DNA of 64,000 nt from Nemertoderma westbladi (Eukaryota; Xenacoelomorpha; Nemertodermatida; Nemertodermatidae). Where the stretch lies: NCBI GenBank assembly GCA_032718475.1, contig JAUCBJ010005606.1, positions 1 through 64,000 of the forward strand, given 5' to 3'. The notes under the pieces are model-generated. The model was not told the DNA's origin and did not search any database. It saw only the letters and a list, made by a program, of their open reading frames with translations. The translations under genes and the position numbers were made by a program. Of the stretch, positions 41,963-53,547 are shown in pieces. Each line of letters starts with the position of its first letter. Position 1 is the stretch's first letter.

Positions 41963-44839
41963 ATGCTACGATACTGCATAAATACTGTTTTCCTATATAT
42001 TTTAATCTTAATTGCTCATACCAGTTATTCTTTAGCTTTGGAAACTATTGTTCAGAGTAGAGATAGCAAAAGTGAACTCAGTGAAGAATACAAGAAGGAC
42101 TCTGTTGACTGCAGTTGTTCATCTAATCAGGACCCATGTCATCTAAGATCCCGAGATATACTTAAAGGGGAAGAATATGTGAGCTGCACAAATTCAAATG
42201 GAGAACGTAATGAATGGTTCTATGGAGGTCAAAGGTTAACACCTGATGAATTTATCAAACCGGATGAGACAAGATTTTATATAACTAGTGTCGATTATTG
42301 GAAATATAACACATCGCCATTAGTATGCAAAACAAAGAAGAAGAGACAGAAAAAATGCAAAATATCACTCATTATAGAATATCCTGCAGAAAAGGTTCAA
42401 GTATATCATGGTATATTGCCGTTGACAGATCTAAGAGTTAAGATCGGTGATGATGTTGTGTTACGATGCAAATATACAGATGGTTATCCTAAGACACAAA
42501 CCCATCTATGGTATAAAGATGATGCTATTTTACCAGGTGATTTCTCCAATACGCTTTCCATTACAGATATTTTGAAAACAGATGCAGGACGATACAAATG
42601 TGCTGCTAAAACAACATATAGCTTTGGGTCTGATTACGACATAATTCAGTCAAACAGTGGAAAAATTACAGTTGAATATTGTGATAATGTCAGACTATTT
42701 TTTAGCTATAAATTTGAAAAACCACAAGCCGATAGCATCTCAAAATTCAAAGTAACAATTGTAGTTGGGGAATTTGCGAAGTTTATGTGGAGATTCAAGT
42801 CAACAACTAATATGTTTTTCATATGGAATGGAGAAGCAACACAAGAGTTCGGACAATCACTTGAATTTCCAGCTACAAAGGAGAGTAAAGGTGTCATAAA
42901 TACTGAGGCAGAATGCAGTTTCCAGTGTGAAGATTGCCGTTCTGTAAGTTACAGAGCACAAATAGATATTGATACAATATACTGCATCGATGCAAAGCTA
43001 CGAATTACCACCAATGGAGAAGCACCCCTAAAGCTAAATGATGGAAGCTTCCTTGTTATGAAAGACAGTGACGTTGTGATGCAACTAGAGGTTGATGCTA
43101 ATATAGACCACCAATTTGCCTGGAATGGACCTGGAATTCGTTCATTGGTTGAATCCTTTAATAAATCCAAACAACATTTTCAAGCAACACCAAATAGAAA
43201 TGGCAAATTCGGTGCAACAGTTTCTTGTTTTTACAATTTCGAATTCGAATATGAAAACCACCATAATTTTGATTTTAACTTAACAGTTGGAGTGTCTCCA
43301 GATTTGGAAATAGAAAAACAAGACATGTATGTTGATAAATCAGGTAATGTAACCATGATGTGTAAAGCCGTGAGCAATCCACCACCTACCGGAGTTTATG
43401 GGGCTGTGCACTGGCGATATAATGATCCAAATAGTTCTCCAATTCAAGCAGATAACCGAAAGACATTCCTTTCAATAGACTCGCAGGATATATCAAGTAA
43501 TGGCATTATTACACATTGGAATACTGAAACATTTTTAAAAATAACAAATATTGAAGTAAAAGATGCTGGAATATATTATTGTGATTTCATTAATGGCGTT
43601 GGAATACTTGGAAGTGGTGTAATTTCCCTGCATGTCAGATCTGAACCAGAAAGTATTGATGTAAGTTCATTGGAAGTCAAGTATATCAATGCATCAACCA
43701 TGGAAATAACATGGAATGAAACCTTTAATGGTGGTTATGCACAATATTATCTGATAGAGTTATATAGTCTACAACAAGATATAAATAATGATACATCTCC
43801 AAATTTAATGCAGTCGTTAAATCTAACAAACAGAAGATTTGTTCAAGGAGGAATTAGTGATAGGCATTCCTATGAAATAATTTGTCAATCATGCAACCAA
43901 CTAGGTTGCAGTAGAAAGAACAATGCCTTTATTCAGTACGATTATAATGCAGAGAAATTAACTGGTGGTTCATCAGCTGGAACGACAATTGTCATTGCAG
44001 TCGTGGTGTCAGTAACTATAATTGTAATCATGGTTGTTGCTTTGTATTATTTTGTAATCCGAGTTGCATCTAGACGTTCTGATAATTTGAAACAAGTTGA
44101 AAATCCGACAAAGCAAGGAAACTCACAGGCAGTTGTGGGTGATGATGAGTATATAGTGTATGATGTAAACAAAAGAGCAAGCAACAGGAAATCTCTCACT
44201 GAGTATGCGCTCCGAAACAAACATAATTCTGATGAATCTTTACATCCAAAAGAGATAAACATGAACAAAGATGCGGCTGATTTGTATGCAGAGTATGCAG
44301 TTTCTGGAGGATCAATGGAAAATCTAAAGAGAGAATTGGAAACAATCAATAATAAATCACCTCATAGAAATACATATGTGATTGATAACTCTCGACCAGC
44401 AAGAATCACAGAAAATAATAGTAACATCTTTGGTGTCAAGTTACCAGCATTAACAGATCACCATAATCAAACTACAAGTGAAGATATATACAGCAACGGA
44501 GATTATTTGGAACTAGAAAGTGAAACTTACTACGATGTGAATTCCTTCAAAGAGAAGACACAGCCATCGTCAGTAATGAAGCAAGGTGGATTCTTTAAAT
44601 CAGTGAAGGGTCTTAGGAAGAAGTTATTGGTTGTTAATAAGAATGGCCCGGATGCCAATGTACCAAGTACCAGTGATCACGAATATTTCGTCTATGACAA
44701 TAAATCTCAGTTATGCACCCAGGGAGTAGCACCAGTAAAATCAATAATCGAAGCTGATGATGACCAACCTGATATAAGTAATGAACTATATTTTGTGTTG
44801 GAGCAAGATGCAGTTGACGAATATTCTGTTTACGGATAA
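41963..44839 (+). CDS. receptor C: single-exon Ig/FN3 transmembrane receptor, short tail
   Basis: ATG at 41963 (MLRYCINTVF); an upstream in-frame TTG at 41948 is not used as a start because receptor D has the same ATG. 958 codons, TAA at 44839, no intron. Signal peptide; cysteine-rich module (CSCSSNQDPCH); canonical Ig (VVLRCKYTDG, HLWYKDD, AGRYKCAA); two Ig-like modules (YCDN, YCID); I-set-like Ig ending GIYYCDF; FN3-like domain; transmembrane helix about 676-699; tail of about 260 residues. The tail retains YAEYAVSGGSM, YLEL, DHEYFVYD and a terminal ELYFVLEQDAVDEYSVYG, but lacks the last about 190 residues of the A/B tail, including the YSSV and YTTV motifs. Nearest paralogue is D. Likely cell-surface recognition receptor with phosphotyrosine signalling (inference). 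Confidence 0.9.
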   Translation: MLRYCINTVFLYILILIAHTSYSLALETIVQSRDSKSELSEEYKKDSVDCSCSSNQDPCHLRSRDILKGEEYVSCTNSNGERNEWFYGGQRLTPDEFIKPDETRFYITSVDYWKYNTSPLVCKTKKKRQKKCKISLIIEYPAEKVQVYHGILPLTDLRVKIGDDVVLRCKYTDGYPKTQTHLWYKDDAILPGDFSNTLSITDILKTDAGRYKCAAKTTYSFGSDYDIIQSNSGKITVEYCDNVRLFFSYKFEKPQADSISKFKVTIVVGEFAKFMWRFKSTTNMFFIWNGEATQEFGQSLEFPATKESKGVINTEAECSFQCEDCRSVSYRAQIDIDTIYCIDAKLRITTNGEAPLKLNDGSFLVMKDSDVVMQLEVDANIDHQFAWNGPGIRSLVESFNKSKQHFQATPNRNGKFGATVSCFYNFEFEYENHHNFDFNLTVGVSPDLEIEKQDMYVDKSGNVTMMCKAVSNPPPTGVYGAVHWRYNDPNSSPIQADNRKTFLSIDSQDISSNGIITHWNTETFLKITNIEVKDAGIYYCDFINGVGILGSGVISLHVRSEPESIDVSSLEVKYINASTMEITWNETFNGGYAQYYLIELYSLQQDINNDTSPNLMQSLNLTNRRFVQGGISDRHSYEIICQSCNQLGCSRKNNAFIQYDYNAEKLTGGSSAGTTIVIAVVVSVTIIVIMVVALYYFVIRVASRRSDNLKQVENPTKQGNSQAVVGDDEYIVYDVNKRASNRKSLTEYALRNKHNSDESLHPKEINMNKDAADLYAEYAVSGGSMENLKRELETINNKSPHRNTYVIDNSRPARITENNSNIFGVKLPALTDHHNQTTSEDIYSNGDYLELESETYYDVNSFKEKTQPSSVMKQGGFFKSVKGLRKKLLVVNKNGPDANVPSTSDHEYFVYDNKSQLCTQGVAPVKSIIEADDDQPDISNELYFVLEQDAVDEYSVYG

Positions 44840-45450
44840 GAAATATGTGCGGCCTTTAGAACAATATATAAGTATTATTATAGTTTATTAATATTCAAAG
44901 TTAATGAGAAAATTAATGTAAATTGATATGATAATTATTTATAGAAAGTTAAAGTAAAAAATGGGTTAAAGTTAAATGCATTTCTAAAATCTTCATAACA
45001 ACCAGTTTCTACTGTACAATGAAATGACTAGAGGTAGAATATAACTTTATATGAGTTATAATTACTTAGAGCAGTGTATATTAATAATGTCCATTCTTTA
45101 GGAGTTACAATGTTACGGGATTATCTCTATATCCACTTCGCCACACCAGAAACCAATTCACTCTATTAGCAATCAGCCGTAGAATTGCAACTACGATCTA
45201 AGAAGAACATGAATGCAGAAATGGCATACCACACAGTTACTACTTACGAGTCTCATAAAGAACTTTAACAAGAAGCATTCACACATCTATACATATACAA
45301 TCAATCTGTCCGCAAGCGTTCGATATAGTCCTTTATGAGAAACAATTCCATAAACTTGACAATCACAGGTCAATGTCACACTGACATCTACCATTGAAGA
45401 ATATTACAAAAACTCAGTGACATATTTGAGAACTAGCAGATACCAATATA
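44840..45450. other. 3' flank of receptor C
   Basis: AT-rich; no canonical AATAAA noticed close to the stop. The right part may be frame-broken upstream sequence of the LINE that follows. Confidence 0.4.
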
Positions 45451-45454
45451 ACAA

Positions 45455-46152
45455 ACAAATCAAATTACAAGAGGGGGTTCGTCAAGTGGGTGTGCTCCCA
45501 GCTCTATTATTTAACATCTACATCTCGGATCTCATAGACTCACTCATTGACAGTGGACTAGGTGTTCACATTAATACCTATTCCTAGTATCAAATGCAGA
45601 CAATATAATTTTACTAGCCAACATAAAGTCACACTAATACAATTAATTAACTTCGCTGACGCCTTCTTCGAGAAAACAACCTCCACGAGAACACTACTAA
45701 ATGACACCTTTTATCAATAAATCCAAACGGAACCTCATCAACTACAGATGAACTCTATCTTGAACACGATTGTAAATCGGAGAAGAGAATAAAATATATG
45801 GGTCTACCACTGCGCCCCCCCCCCCCCCCCCCCCCCCATTCACATCACAACAAACAACATATTGTTGGGAAGATATGGGAACATGTGATGATGATGAATC
45901 GACGAGGCTTAAAGCCTGACACATTACCTCTAGAGATTACTACTCTCGTCTGGCACACTTTGGCTGTCCCTAGTATAATCTATGCCTCTTCTGCCTTATT
46001 TACAGAAGTCATTGATGAAATAGCTGGGAAATGCAGGAGTGCAATGCGTGACATTCTTTGTCTCGAAAATAGAGTTTCAAATAACCTCCTTAGTGACCTA
46101 TACGACCTGGATGTTGAACGAACAATACGTTCCAACCAATCACGAGTAATCT
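45455..46152 (+). pseudogene. LINE reverse transcriptase, left part (split by an insertion)
   Basis: Encodes RT motif B in EGVRQVGVLPALLFNIYISD (45465 onward), a degenerate motif C (NADNIILLA, in place of ADD, after a frameshift near 45590) and KYMGLPL (motif E, 45794), continuing open to 46152. A poly(C) run at 45813-45837 sits inside the frame. The ORF is cut at SRVI by an inserted element and resumes at 47819. Related to LINE families using the GVRQGxxLSPLLFN signature; distinct from the RTE-like ones. Confidence 0.65.
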
Positions 46153-47809
46153 GAGTAAGGCAACGATTTTGAACATTTCTTCGCGATCTTCGCAAACGTC
46201 GCGATCTTCGCGATATTTTGTGTTTACCAATACTATAGGGGAGCTTCGTGAACGTCGCGATCTTCGCGAAATTTTGTGTTTACCAATACTATAGGGGAGC
46301 TTCGCAAACGTCGCGATCTTCGCGAAATTTTGTGTTTACCAATACTAAAGGTGGAGCTTCGATAAAAAAATTTCTCAACCTTTAATAATATTATTTATTA
46401 ATACCATTATAGGTACAGCGACGCAAAAATAGCAAAATTTCTGGAAGGCCTACACAAATACATGGACTTCTAGAATACAATTTTATACCATCTGTCTGTA
46501 TATATATAACATTCTAGAATTCTGTGAACAATACTAATACTAATAGTGTCATATATATACTATAGAACATGTTAGCTATTTCATTTAAAAAAAAAATATT
46601 TCTCTAGAACTAATAATATATTTTATTCTAGAAACATTTTAAAAAATATATTTTTCATTATAGATTTTATTACTTTTTAAAAAATGTTCTAGAACATTCG
46701 CGAAGATCGCGACGTTTGCGAAGTTCCACCTATTCACCTAGGTGAACCCGACATTCTATTCAGCAATACTATAGGTGGAGAGCGCGAACATCGCGATCTT
46801 CGCGAATTTTGTGTATACCATTTCTATAGGTCGACCATCAGATGCGAAATTTTTATGCGAAGTTCCAAAATTTTGCTAAATTTGAGAAGCAATTCTATAG
46901 GCTTACCGAAAAAATATAAGTAGAACTTTCATTGAAAATGTATGACACAAAACCAAATGTTTGTCATAGCAGTACTGGAACACTGTTCTTTCACTTAGCT
47001 ATGAAATATATTCTAAATAATACCAGTACTGTACTCGCGGTTCGCGGCTAAACTACACGAAACTGTACTCGTATTGTATCATATCTTTATAAAATATGAA
47101 TAGTTTATTTGTGTTCTCCTCTAGAATATAGACATTCATGGATACAGCACATTATTGTTGCTGGCCTTTTTAGTATACAATTCATAATTGTTTTAAATAT
47201 AAGGAAAGGACTGTAGTGCAAAATTTATATATTAATATTGTTCACCGAATTCTGGAATGTTATATATCTATATATATATTAATATATGGTGTAAAATAAT
47301 ATTCTAGAATTCCATGTATTGGTGTAGTCCTTCCAGAAATTTGGAAATGTTTGCAAAGCCCCGCCTATAGCATTGTTAAATAATATTAATAAAGGTTCTG
47401 ATACTACACAAAAATCGCGACGTTTGCATAATCCTTCGTAAAATTTTCGTAAAACGTTTTAAAACATTCGTCGATTCTTCGTAAAAATTTTGAAGATATT
47501 GTAGAACATATTGGCGATTTATTTAAAAATACTTTTTTCTCTAGAACTAATATATTTTGTTCTAGAACATAAATATTTTAATATAAAACTATAATATTTG
47601 TTATTAATCGATTTTCTTTTATTAAAAAAAAAATATGCTAGAACATTCGCAAAGATCGGGACGTTTGCGAAGCTCAACCTATAGTATTGTTAAACACAAA
47701 ATATCGCGACGTTTGCGAAATTTCGCGTTTTTCGCAATCTTCGCAAAAATCGCGACGTTTGCGAAGATCGCGAAAATCGCGAAGAATTGTTCAAAATCGT
47801 TGCCCTAAT
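46153..47809. mobile_element. 1.66-kb inverted-repeat DNA element with 9-bp target duplication
   Basis: Flanked by GAGTAATCT at 46144-46152 and 47810-47818. Termini are inverted (AAGGCAACGATTTTGAAC on the left, GTTCAAAATCGTTGCCC on the right) and followed by subterminal repeats of TTCGCGATCTTCGCAAACGTCGCG in both arms; a 69-bp unit (TTTACCAATACTATAGGGGAGCTTCG) recurs at 46225, 46290 and beyond. No transposase. A 9-bp duplication and long arms suggest a Mutator-like non-autonomous element; 8 bp (hAT) cannot be excluded. Confidence 0.75.
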
Positions 47810-47818
47810 GAGTAATCT

Positions 47819-48112
47819 ACAACATGTTCAACTGTGGAAATAGAAAAATTCAATATATAATAATGCATGACCTTGTTAGACACTGGACAACTAGTGCCAT
47901 ATTTAGCTCACATCAAAAAACCAGCTGGATGTATAATTTGCCATCTCTGAACTCCTTTGCGATGTCAGAATATAGCCTCAAAGCATGTTCCACAAGATCA
48001 AAATCAATACAAGTCATCAATCGCACATATAAAGAAAAATTACAGGCCATGTACTGTAAATCCATCCTGCAGAAATTTATTTATTTAAAATTTATTGAAA
48101 CATTAAGTTGAC
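47819..48112 (+). pseudogene. LINE reverse transcriptase, right part
   Basis: Continues the frame broken at 46152; the junction RVI/YNMFNC is in frame once the element and one target copy are removed. Open to TGA at about 48111 (RHWTTSAIFSSHQ). It shows that the insertion entered an already resident LINE. Confidence 0.55.
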
Positions 48113-48386
48113 TATGACTACCTTGTATGTCGTAATCTTGTGTGATTGGATAGATTTATATAAGTTGTATACATTATAATGTGCCATCATTAATCTCCAG
48201 AGTATTTGTTTTTTATCTTTTTTCTATGCCTCGTATATACATACAGTAATAGATTGACCCTTTTAAAATTTGTACGTATATACCTGCAATAAATAATATT
48301 ATTACAGCCACTGGGGGCGTTCAATCGATGATCAATGTTCAATGAACATGAGATCAATCAATCAATCAATGTTTAATAAAGGAGAT

Positions 48387-49767
48387 GGTAATGGTGAAAA
48401 ATATCGAGACTTGAATAATATCGAGAGTAAAAATAACGAGAGTAAAAATATCGAGAGTAAAAATAGCACGAGATGAAAAATATCGAAAATAACGAGTGTT
48501 GAAAAATATCGAGAGTAAAAATATAGAGTGTTGAATAATATCGAGAGTAAAAATATAGAGTGTTGAAAAATATCGAGAGTAAAAATATAGAGTGTTGAAA
48601 AATATCGAGAGTAAAAATATAGAGTGTTGAAAAATATCGAGTGTTGAAAAATATCGAGAGTAAAAATATCGAGTGTTGAAAATATCTGGTGTTGAAAAAT
48701 ATCGAGAGTAAAAATATCGAGAGTAAAAATATCGAGTGTTGAAAAATATCGAGAGTAAAAATATCGAGAGTAAAAATATCGAGTGTTGAAAAATATCGAG
48801 TGTTGAAAAATATCGACTGTTGATAAATATCGAGTGTTGAAAAATATCGAGTGTTGAAAATATCGAGTGTTGAAAAATATCGAGTGTTGAAAAATATCGA
48901 GTGTTGAAAAATATCGAGTGTTGAAAAATATCGAGAGTAAAAATATTGCATTTTACTTGAGCATTTTATTTAGAATTATGGAACAATATTGCAGTGCATG
49001 GGTTACAACAGTGCAAGTGAATGGCATTATGTAATACACCTTGGGTACCCAATTACTAGATTTATTATACTAGCTAGTTTTTGCTATATTTTTAATAAAT
49101 ATTATAAAAGAAGTGCTAGCTATAAATTTTGATAAATATTATAAATATTGTTAAATATTATATTAGAACACGTACTGTATAAGCTACCAAATGTTGATAA
49201 ATATTGTTGTTCTAGAACATTTTTAGTAAAAAAAATTATCATACAACCCTTATTTAAAAAAATTGTTACTATCGATATTTTTCATCTCGATATTTTTCAA
49301 CATTCTATATTTTTCAACACTCGATATTTTTACTCTCGATATTTTTCAACACTCGATATTTTTCAACACTCGATATTTTTCAACACTCGACATTTTTACT
49401 CTCGATATTTTTCAACACTCGATATTTTTACTCTCGATATTTTTCAACACTCGATATTTTTACTCTCGATATTTTTCAACACTCGATATTTTTACTCTAG
49501 ATATTTTTCAACACTCGATATTTTTACTCTCGATATTTTTCAACACTCGATATTTTTACTCTCGATATTTTTCAACACTCGATGTTTTTACTCTCGATAT
49601 TTTTCAACACTCGATATTTTTACTCTCGATATTTTTACTCTCGATATTTTTACCCTCGATATTTTTACTCTCGATATTTTTTGAACTCTCGATATTATCG
49701 TTATTTTTCAACACTCGATGTTTTTACTCTCGATATTTTTCATGTCTCGATATTTTTCAATATAACC
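48387..49767. mobile_element. 1.38-kb foldback built of opposed minisatellites, 8-bp target duplication
   Basis: Flanked by AAGGAGAT at 48379-48386 and 49768-49775. Termini are inverted: GGTAATGGTGAAAAATATCG on the left and, inverted, GGTTATATTGAAAAATATCG on the right. Each arm is a tandem array of 15-17-bp units (AAATATCGAGTGTTGA and AAATATCGAGAGTAAA), 48394-48950 in one orientation and 49270-49760 in the other, around a 320-bp unique loop. Fits a hAT-like non-autonomous element whose subterminal repeats have expanded. The repetitive ORFs are artefacts. Confidence 0.8.
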
Positions 49768-49877
49768 AAGGAGATTACTACCAAAAATTTCAAGCTAGTA
49801 ATAGGGCCTGGTAGCCACACAAAGGGAAGATCACGTGTTGCGCAATCTATTATATTATCAAAACGGTAAATGTGTTG

Positions 49878-50782
49878 TATATACACCATAACCCTTAATA
49901 CAACAACCATTTTTAGGGGGTCGGAGCTCCCCCCCCCCCCCCCCCCCCCCCTATTTTTTTCAAATTTCTATCAAATGCTACGATATTTGGTATGATGATA
50001 GATGACACCTTTTCTTACTGGAGGCCTGGCCGGATTTTTTAATTTGTGAGCTATTTCGATACAACAAGCCGTTAAAAATCGTCTATTTCGTAATATTTAG
50101 CCATCTACGTCAGCTTTATTTTTCGTCTTTGGAATGAGATCTAGATATCATTCGAAGCGCCTTCATCTGCAGATTCCGAATATGAAACCCGTAGTAAATT
50201 TCACCAAGAACTTCCGGAGATATTATCAAAATACTAAGAGGTAAATTTTGTGACGTAAATCGTTGTAATTCTAATGTTTTTTTTACTCAATTCTATAATA
50301 TTAATTATGGGTAATGAAAATACAAGATGGAGAGTTTTAAACGCTCAGCTAAATAATAATTAATATTCTAGAATAAAGACAAGAAAACATCAGAATTATA
50401 GCGATTTACGTCTCTAAATTTACACATTAGTATTTTGATAATATCTTTACCAATTTTTGGTTAAATTTAAAACGGTTTTCAGATTCGGAATCTACAGACG
50501 CACACGCTTCGAATGATATCTAGATTACATTTCAAAGACGTAAAATAAAGTCTACGGAGGTGGTTAAACATTGCTAAATGGACATTTTTTAAGGGATTGT
50601 TGTATGGAAATAACTGAGAAATTGAAAAATCCGGCCAGGCCACCAGTAAGAAAAGGTGTCGATCTATCATCATACCCAATTTCGTAGCATTTGATTGAAA
50701 TTTGAAAAAAAATTCGAGGGGGGGGGGGGGGGGCTCCGACTCCCTAAAAATGGTTGTTGTATTAAGGGTTATGGTGTATATA
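49878..50782. mobile_element. 905-bp palindromic foldback element
   Basis: The two halves are inverted copies throughout: TATATACACCATAACCCTTA... on the left, ...TAAGGGTTATGGTGTATATA on the right, with inner matches such as GGAATGAGATCTAGATATCATTCGAAGC against GCTTCGAATGATATCTAGATTACATTTC. Poly(C) (49931-49951) and the matching poly(G) (about 50709-50724) lie at mirrored positions. TA-rich tips suggest a TA-target element. Non-coding. Confidence 0.85.
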
Positions 50783-51440
50783 TTGCTTATCCATTGTGCA
50801 TAGATTGTACAGGAATGAATCTGTAAGCAGATTCAATTCCGCTGCATTACCCTCATAAAATGGGATAGTGGCATTTTCAGCAATATATTGGAGATACGAG
50901 ATTAGCAGTAACTAATCTCGTACCACAACCAACATCGGGGACAGTACAAACCCCAAAGCTACACACAAAGGGAGGTTAGAGGTCAAACCACCTCGGAAGG
51001 GGAGACAGCTAGCAGGGGCCAGCGACAGGGGGGAAACACTCCCAGAGAGTGAAAAGCGTGAAGTAGGTTATTAGCCAATAAGGGCGAAGGAGAGCATCCA
51101 CTAGGTAAGAGGCCATGGTAATGTAGAAGTGATCACACATATTATCTATGTATATTGGTATATCATTCAGTTACTCAGATTGTCAGTTTTAGTGCAGACC
51201 GGTAACATTCTTCACCGTCACCAATATCAGTACAGCATACCGGTATCCATCAAATCTGTACTTCCGCTTTTATTGTGCTATCATTATCAACATTTAGAAT
51301 ATCAAGAGACTACATCAAACTCTCATTATTTTACTACATTGGCCTCGGCCTAGCTGCTAGCGCTATCCCTAAAGCAAAACGGTGACGCGTAGTATATTTA
51401 TCCGGTCGGGATCACTTGATCCCGTCACAGTGAAGAATTC
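50783..51440. other. region before the BEL/Pao ORFs (possible LTR/leader)
   Basis: Composition shifts from AT-rich to mixed. It may contain the 5' LTR and primer-binding site of the BEL element, but no matching 3' LTR sequence was found after 59700, so no boundaries are given. Confidence 0.3.
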
Positions 51441-51759
51441 CCAACTGAACTGAACTGAACTGTGACTGCCAGACGCCAGAGACAAAGAAAAGATGAGCAC
51501 ATGAGAACCCCGATTATCAGAGGGAGAGAGGACACCGCCGCGGACCTCGGACGACACCAACCAAACGATCCGCGAGGCCGCGACGAGACGGTATCGACCT
51601 GCGACACCGGATTCGCCGACGAGGGACGATCCGGTACCCCAAGCGGAGGGCGGCCGTCAATCACGAGAGAGGGACGAGTCGACGCACGACGGCGGTAGGA
51701 GTACCGAAGTCACCAGCCAGCCACAGGCCGAGGGCGACGGACGGCCCACCGGAACGGCG

Positions 51760-52791
51760 ATGGTGGGGCCGCCGGTACGACGCCGAACCAGGAGAGGAGG
51801 AGGAGATGTCGGCGAAGAGGACGTTGGGACCAGCGATCGGCTACGACGGTCCTACAACGCCACGAAGAAACTATTACAGGAGGCCAGAGAGGGAGGAAAG
51901 GTAAACCAGGGAAAGTTAAACCAACGGCTAGGTGAGTCGAATAAACACTTTCGGTATCTAGTTCGTTTTGGGCAGGGAGAACTGGTGAGTGAGAGAGCGA
52001 GGGGGGTCGCCACCGAACTATTCGAACTGTGGCAATCCGGGGTTATGGAGCCTGAAGTAGTGTACGTAGGGCCATATTTAGTGGATGCCAGGGGAATTAA
52101 GTTAGTGGGTTGGGTGGATCCGCATGAGGGCGAACCTGAGGTTAACCCCGAGGATTTGGTCTCGTCGGTTAGCGAGAACCCCAGAAAGCAGGGGAAAGTT
52201 AGTAGGACAGAGAGGCGACGGGAGTCTGTTGCGACCGATAAGTCCGCTACATCCTCCGCGAAAGCAAGAAGGGTGTTAGAGATAGATCTGGCGTGTCAAC
52301 TAGACATGGTGGCGCTAGACCAGAAATAATTAGAGAGGCAGTTGGATGAGGGAACTGCTTTGTTAGAGAAAGAGAGAGAGTTGGCGAGGGAATGTAGAGA
52401 GAGGGCCGAAAGGGTGGCGAAGAACTGTAGAGAGCAAGAAGAGAGAGAGACAGAGGAACGTAAAGAGCGAGAGGCGAGAGTAGAGAACGAGCGTAAAGAG
52501 CGGGAGACGAGAGTAGAGAACGAGCGTAAAGAGCGAGAGATGAGAGTAGAGAACGAGCGTAAAGAGCGAGAAGTGAGAGAGGCAGCGAGGGTGGAGAGAG
52601 AAACGAATGAACATAAAGAGCGGGAGGCGAGAGTGGAGAGCGAGCGTAGAGAGCGGGAGGCGAGAGTAGAGAGCGAGCGTAGAGAGCGGGTGGCGAGAGA
52701 AACAGAGTTAGCGAACCAGAGTTTACGAGAGGATAGAGAGAGAGAGAGAGAGCGGGAAAGCGCATGCGGGATGATATGCATGCCCAGTTGA
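51760..52791 (+). pseudogene. BEL gag N-terminal region and coiled coil
   Basis: ATG at 51760. A TAA at 52327-52329 interrupts an otherwise continuous frame (...LDMVALDQK stop LERQLDEG...). The second half is a long charged helix of repeated KEREARVENER-type units (about 52440-52740), a strong coiled coil. The frame shifts near 52760, and continuation is seen in another frame to the poly(G) at 52974-52991. Role by family: capsid assembly. Confidence 0.65.
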
Positions 52792-52911
52792 GGGGGCTTA
52801 TGCAATATCAGGCCAAGCAGAAGCGCCGACTAGACCTGGTGCAACTAGGATTATCTGAGAGTGAGGCTGGCTCGGGCAGTATTTACGAGGAGCCAGAAGT
52901 GATGGAAACGT

Positions 52912-53330
52912 TTGTTAATACCCCACTTGCAGGGACCGGACGACAGACCCAAGACTGGTGTAACCGTATGGGCGGGGGGGGGGGGGGGGGGTAATAATAA
53001 TACGTTAGAAGGCATTAATATTAATAGTACCGTAGTAGACAACCCTAATCAAACTTTCATTGCAGGAAATAATATTTTGCCCAGTAATAATAACTTAAAT
53101 CCAAATAATTCTAACATAAATATACAAAATAATAACCCTAATATAAATATAGAAAATAATTCAAATAATAATTTAAATTCAAATATACAAAATAATCCGA
53201 TTCCAATTTAAATATACAAAATAATAATTCTAACATAAATACACAAAATAATTTAAATAACAACCCAAATTCCGAACAGAATAATTTAAATAATTTAGGT
53301 AATAATGTTGTTGATAATGGTGCTATTAAT
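52912..53330 (+). pseudogene. gag Asn-rich linker
   Basis: After the G-run at 52974 the frame encodes an Asn/Ile-rich low-complexity segment (NNNLNPNNSNINIQNNN and similar), ending at TAA near 53211, then continuing in a shifted frame to about 53330. Low complexity at DNA level too (AATAAT-type). Probably a linker in the gag polyprotein. Confidence 0.45.
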
Positions 53331-53547
53331 ATGAACGCGGGAGACATAGGTGGTCCGACCAGCGAGAGCCTGCAAGGCCACGTAGTTAGTATGCAGGGAG
53401 TAGCGGGGGTGAGTCAACCTGACGGGAGCCTGCAAGGCCACGCAGTAGTAGAGGGAGAGGCGGGGGTGAATAGACCCAGCCGCAGTAGAGATAGTGCGTC
53501 GAATAGAGAGGGGCGTAGAAGCGAAGTAGAAGATAGTGAAGCAATAG

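Noticed and set aside
48394-49760. CRISPR array
   Set aside because: Short direct repeats, but no unique spacers and no cas genes; a eukaryotic minisatellite. The same applies to the 19-bp, 20-bp and 97-bp arrays.
48373-49869. Repetitive Phe/Tyr/Ser-rich ORFs on both strands
   Set aside because: Products of the 15-17-bp opposed tandem arrays.
52247-52805. Minus-strand Ser/Leu-rich ORFs
   Set aside because: Antisense of the charged gag coiled coil.
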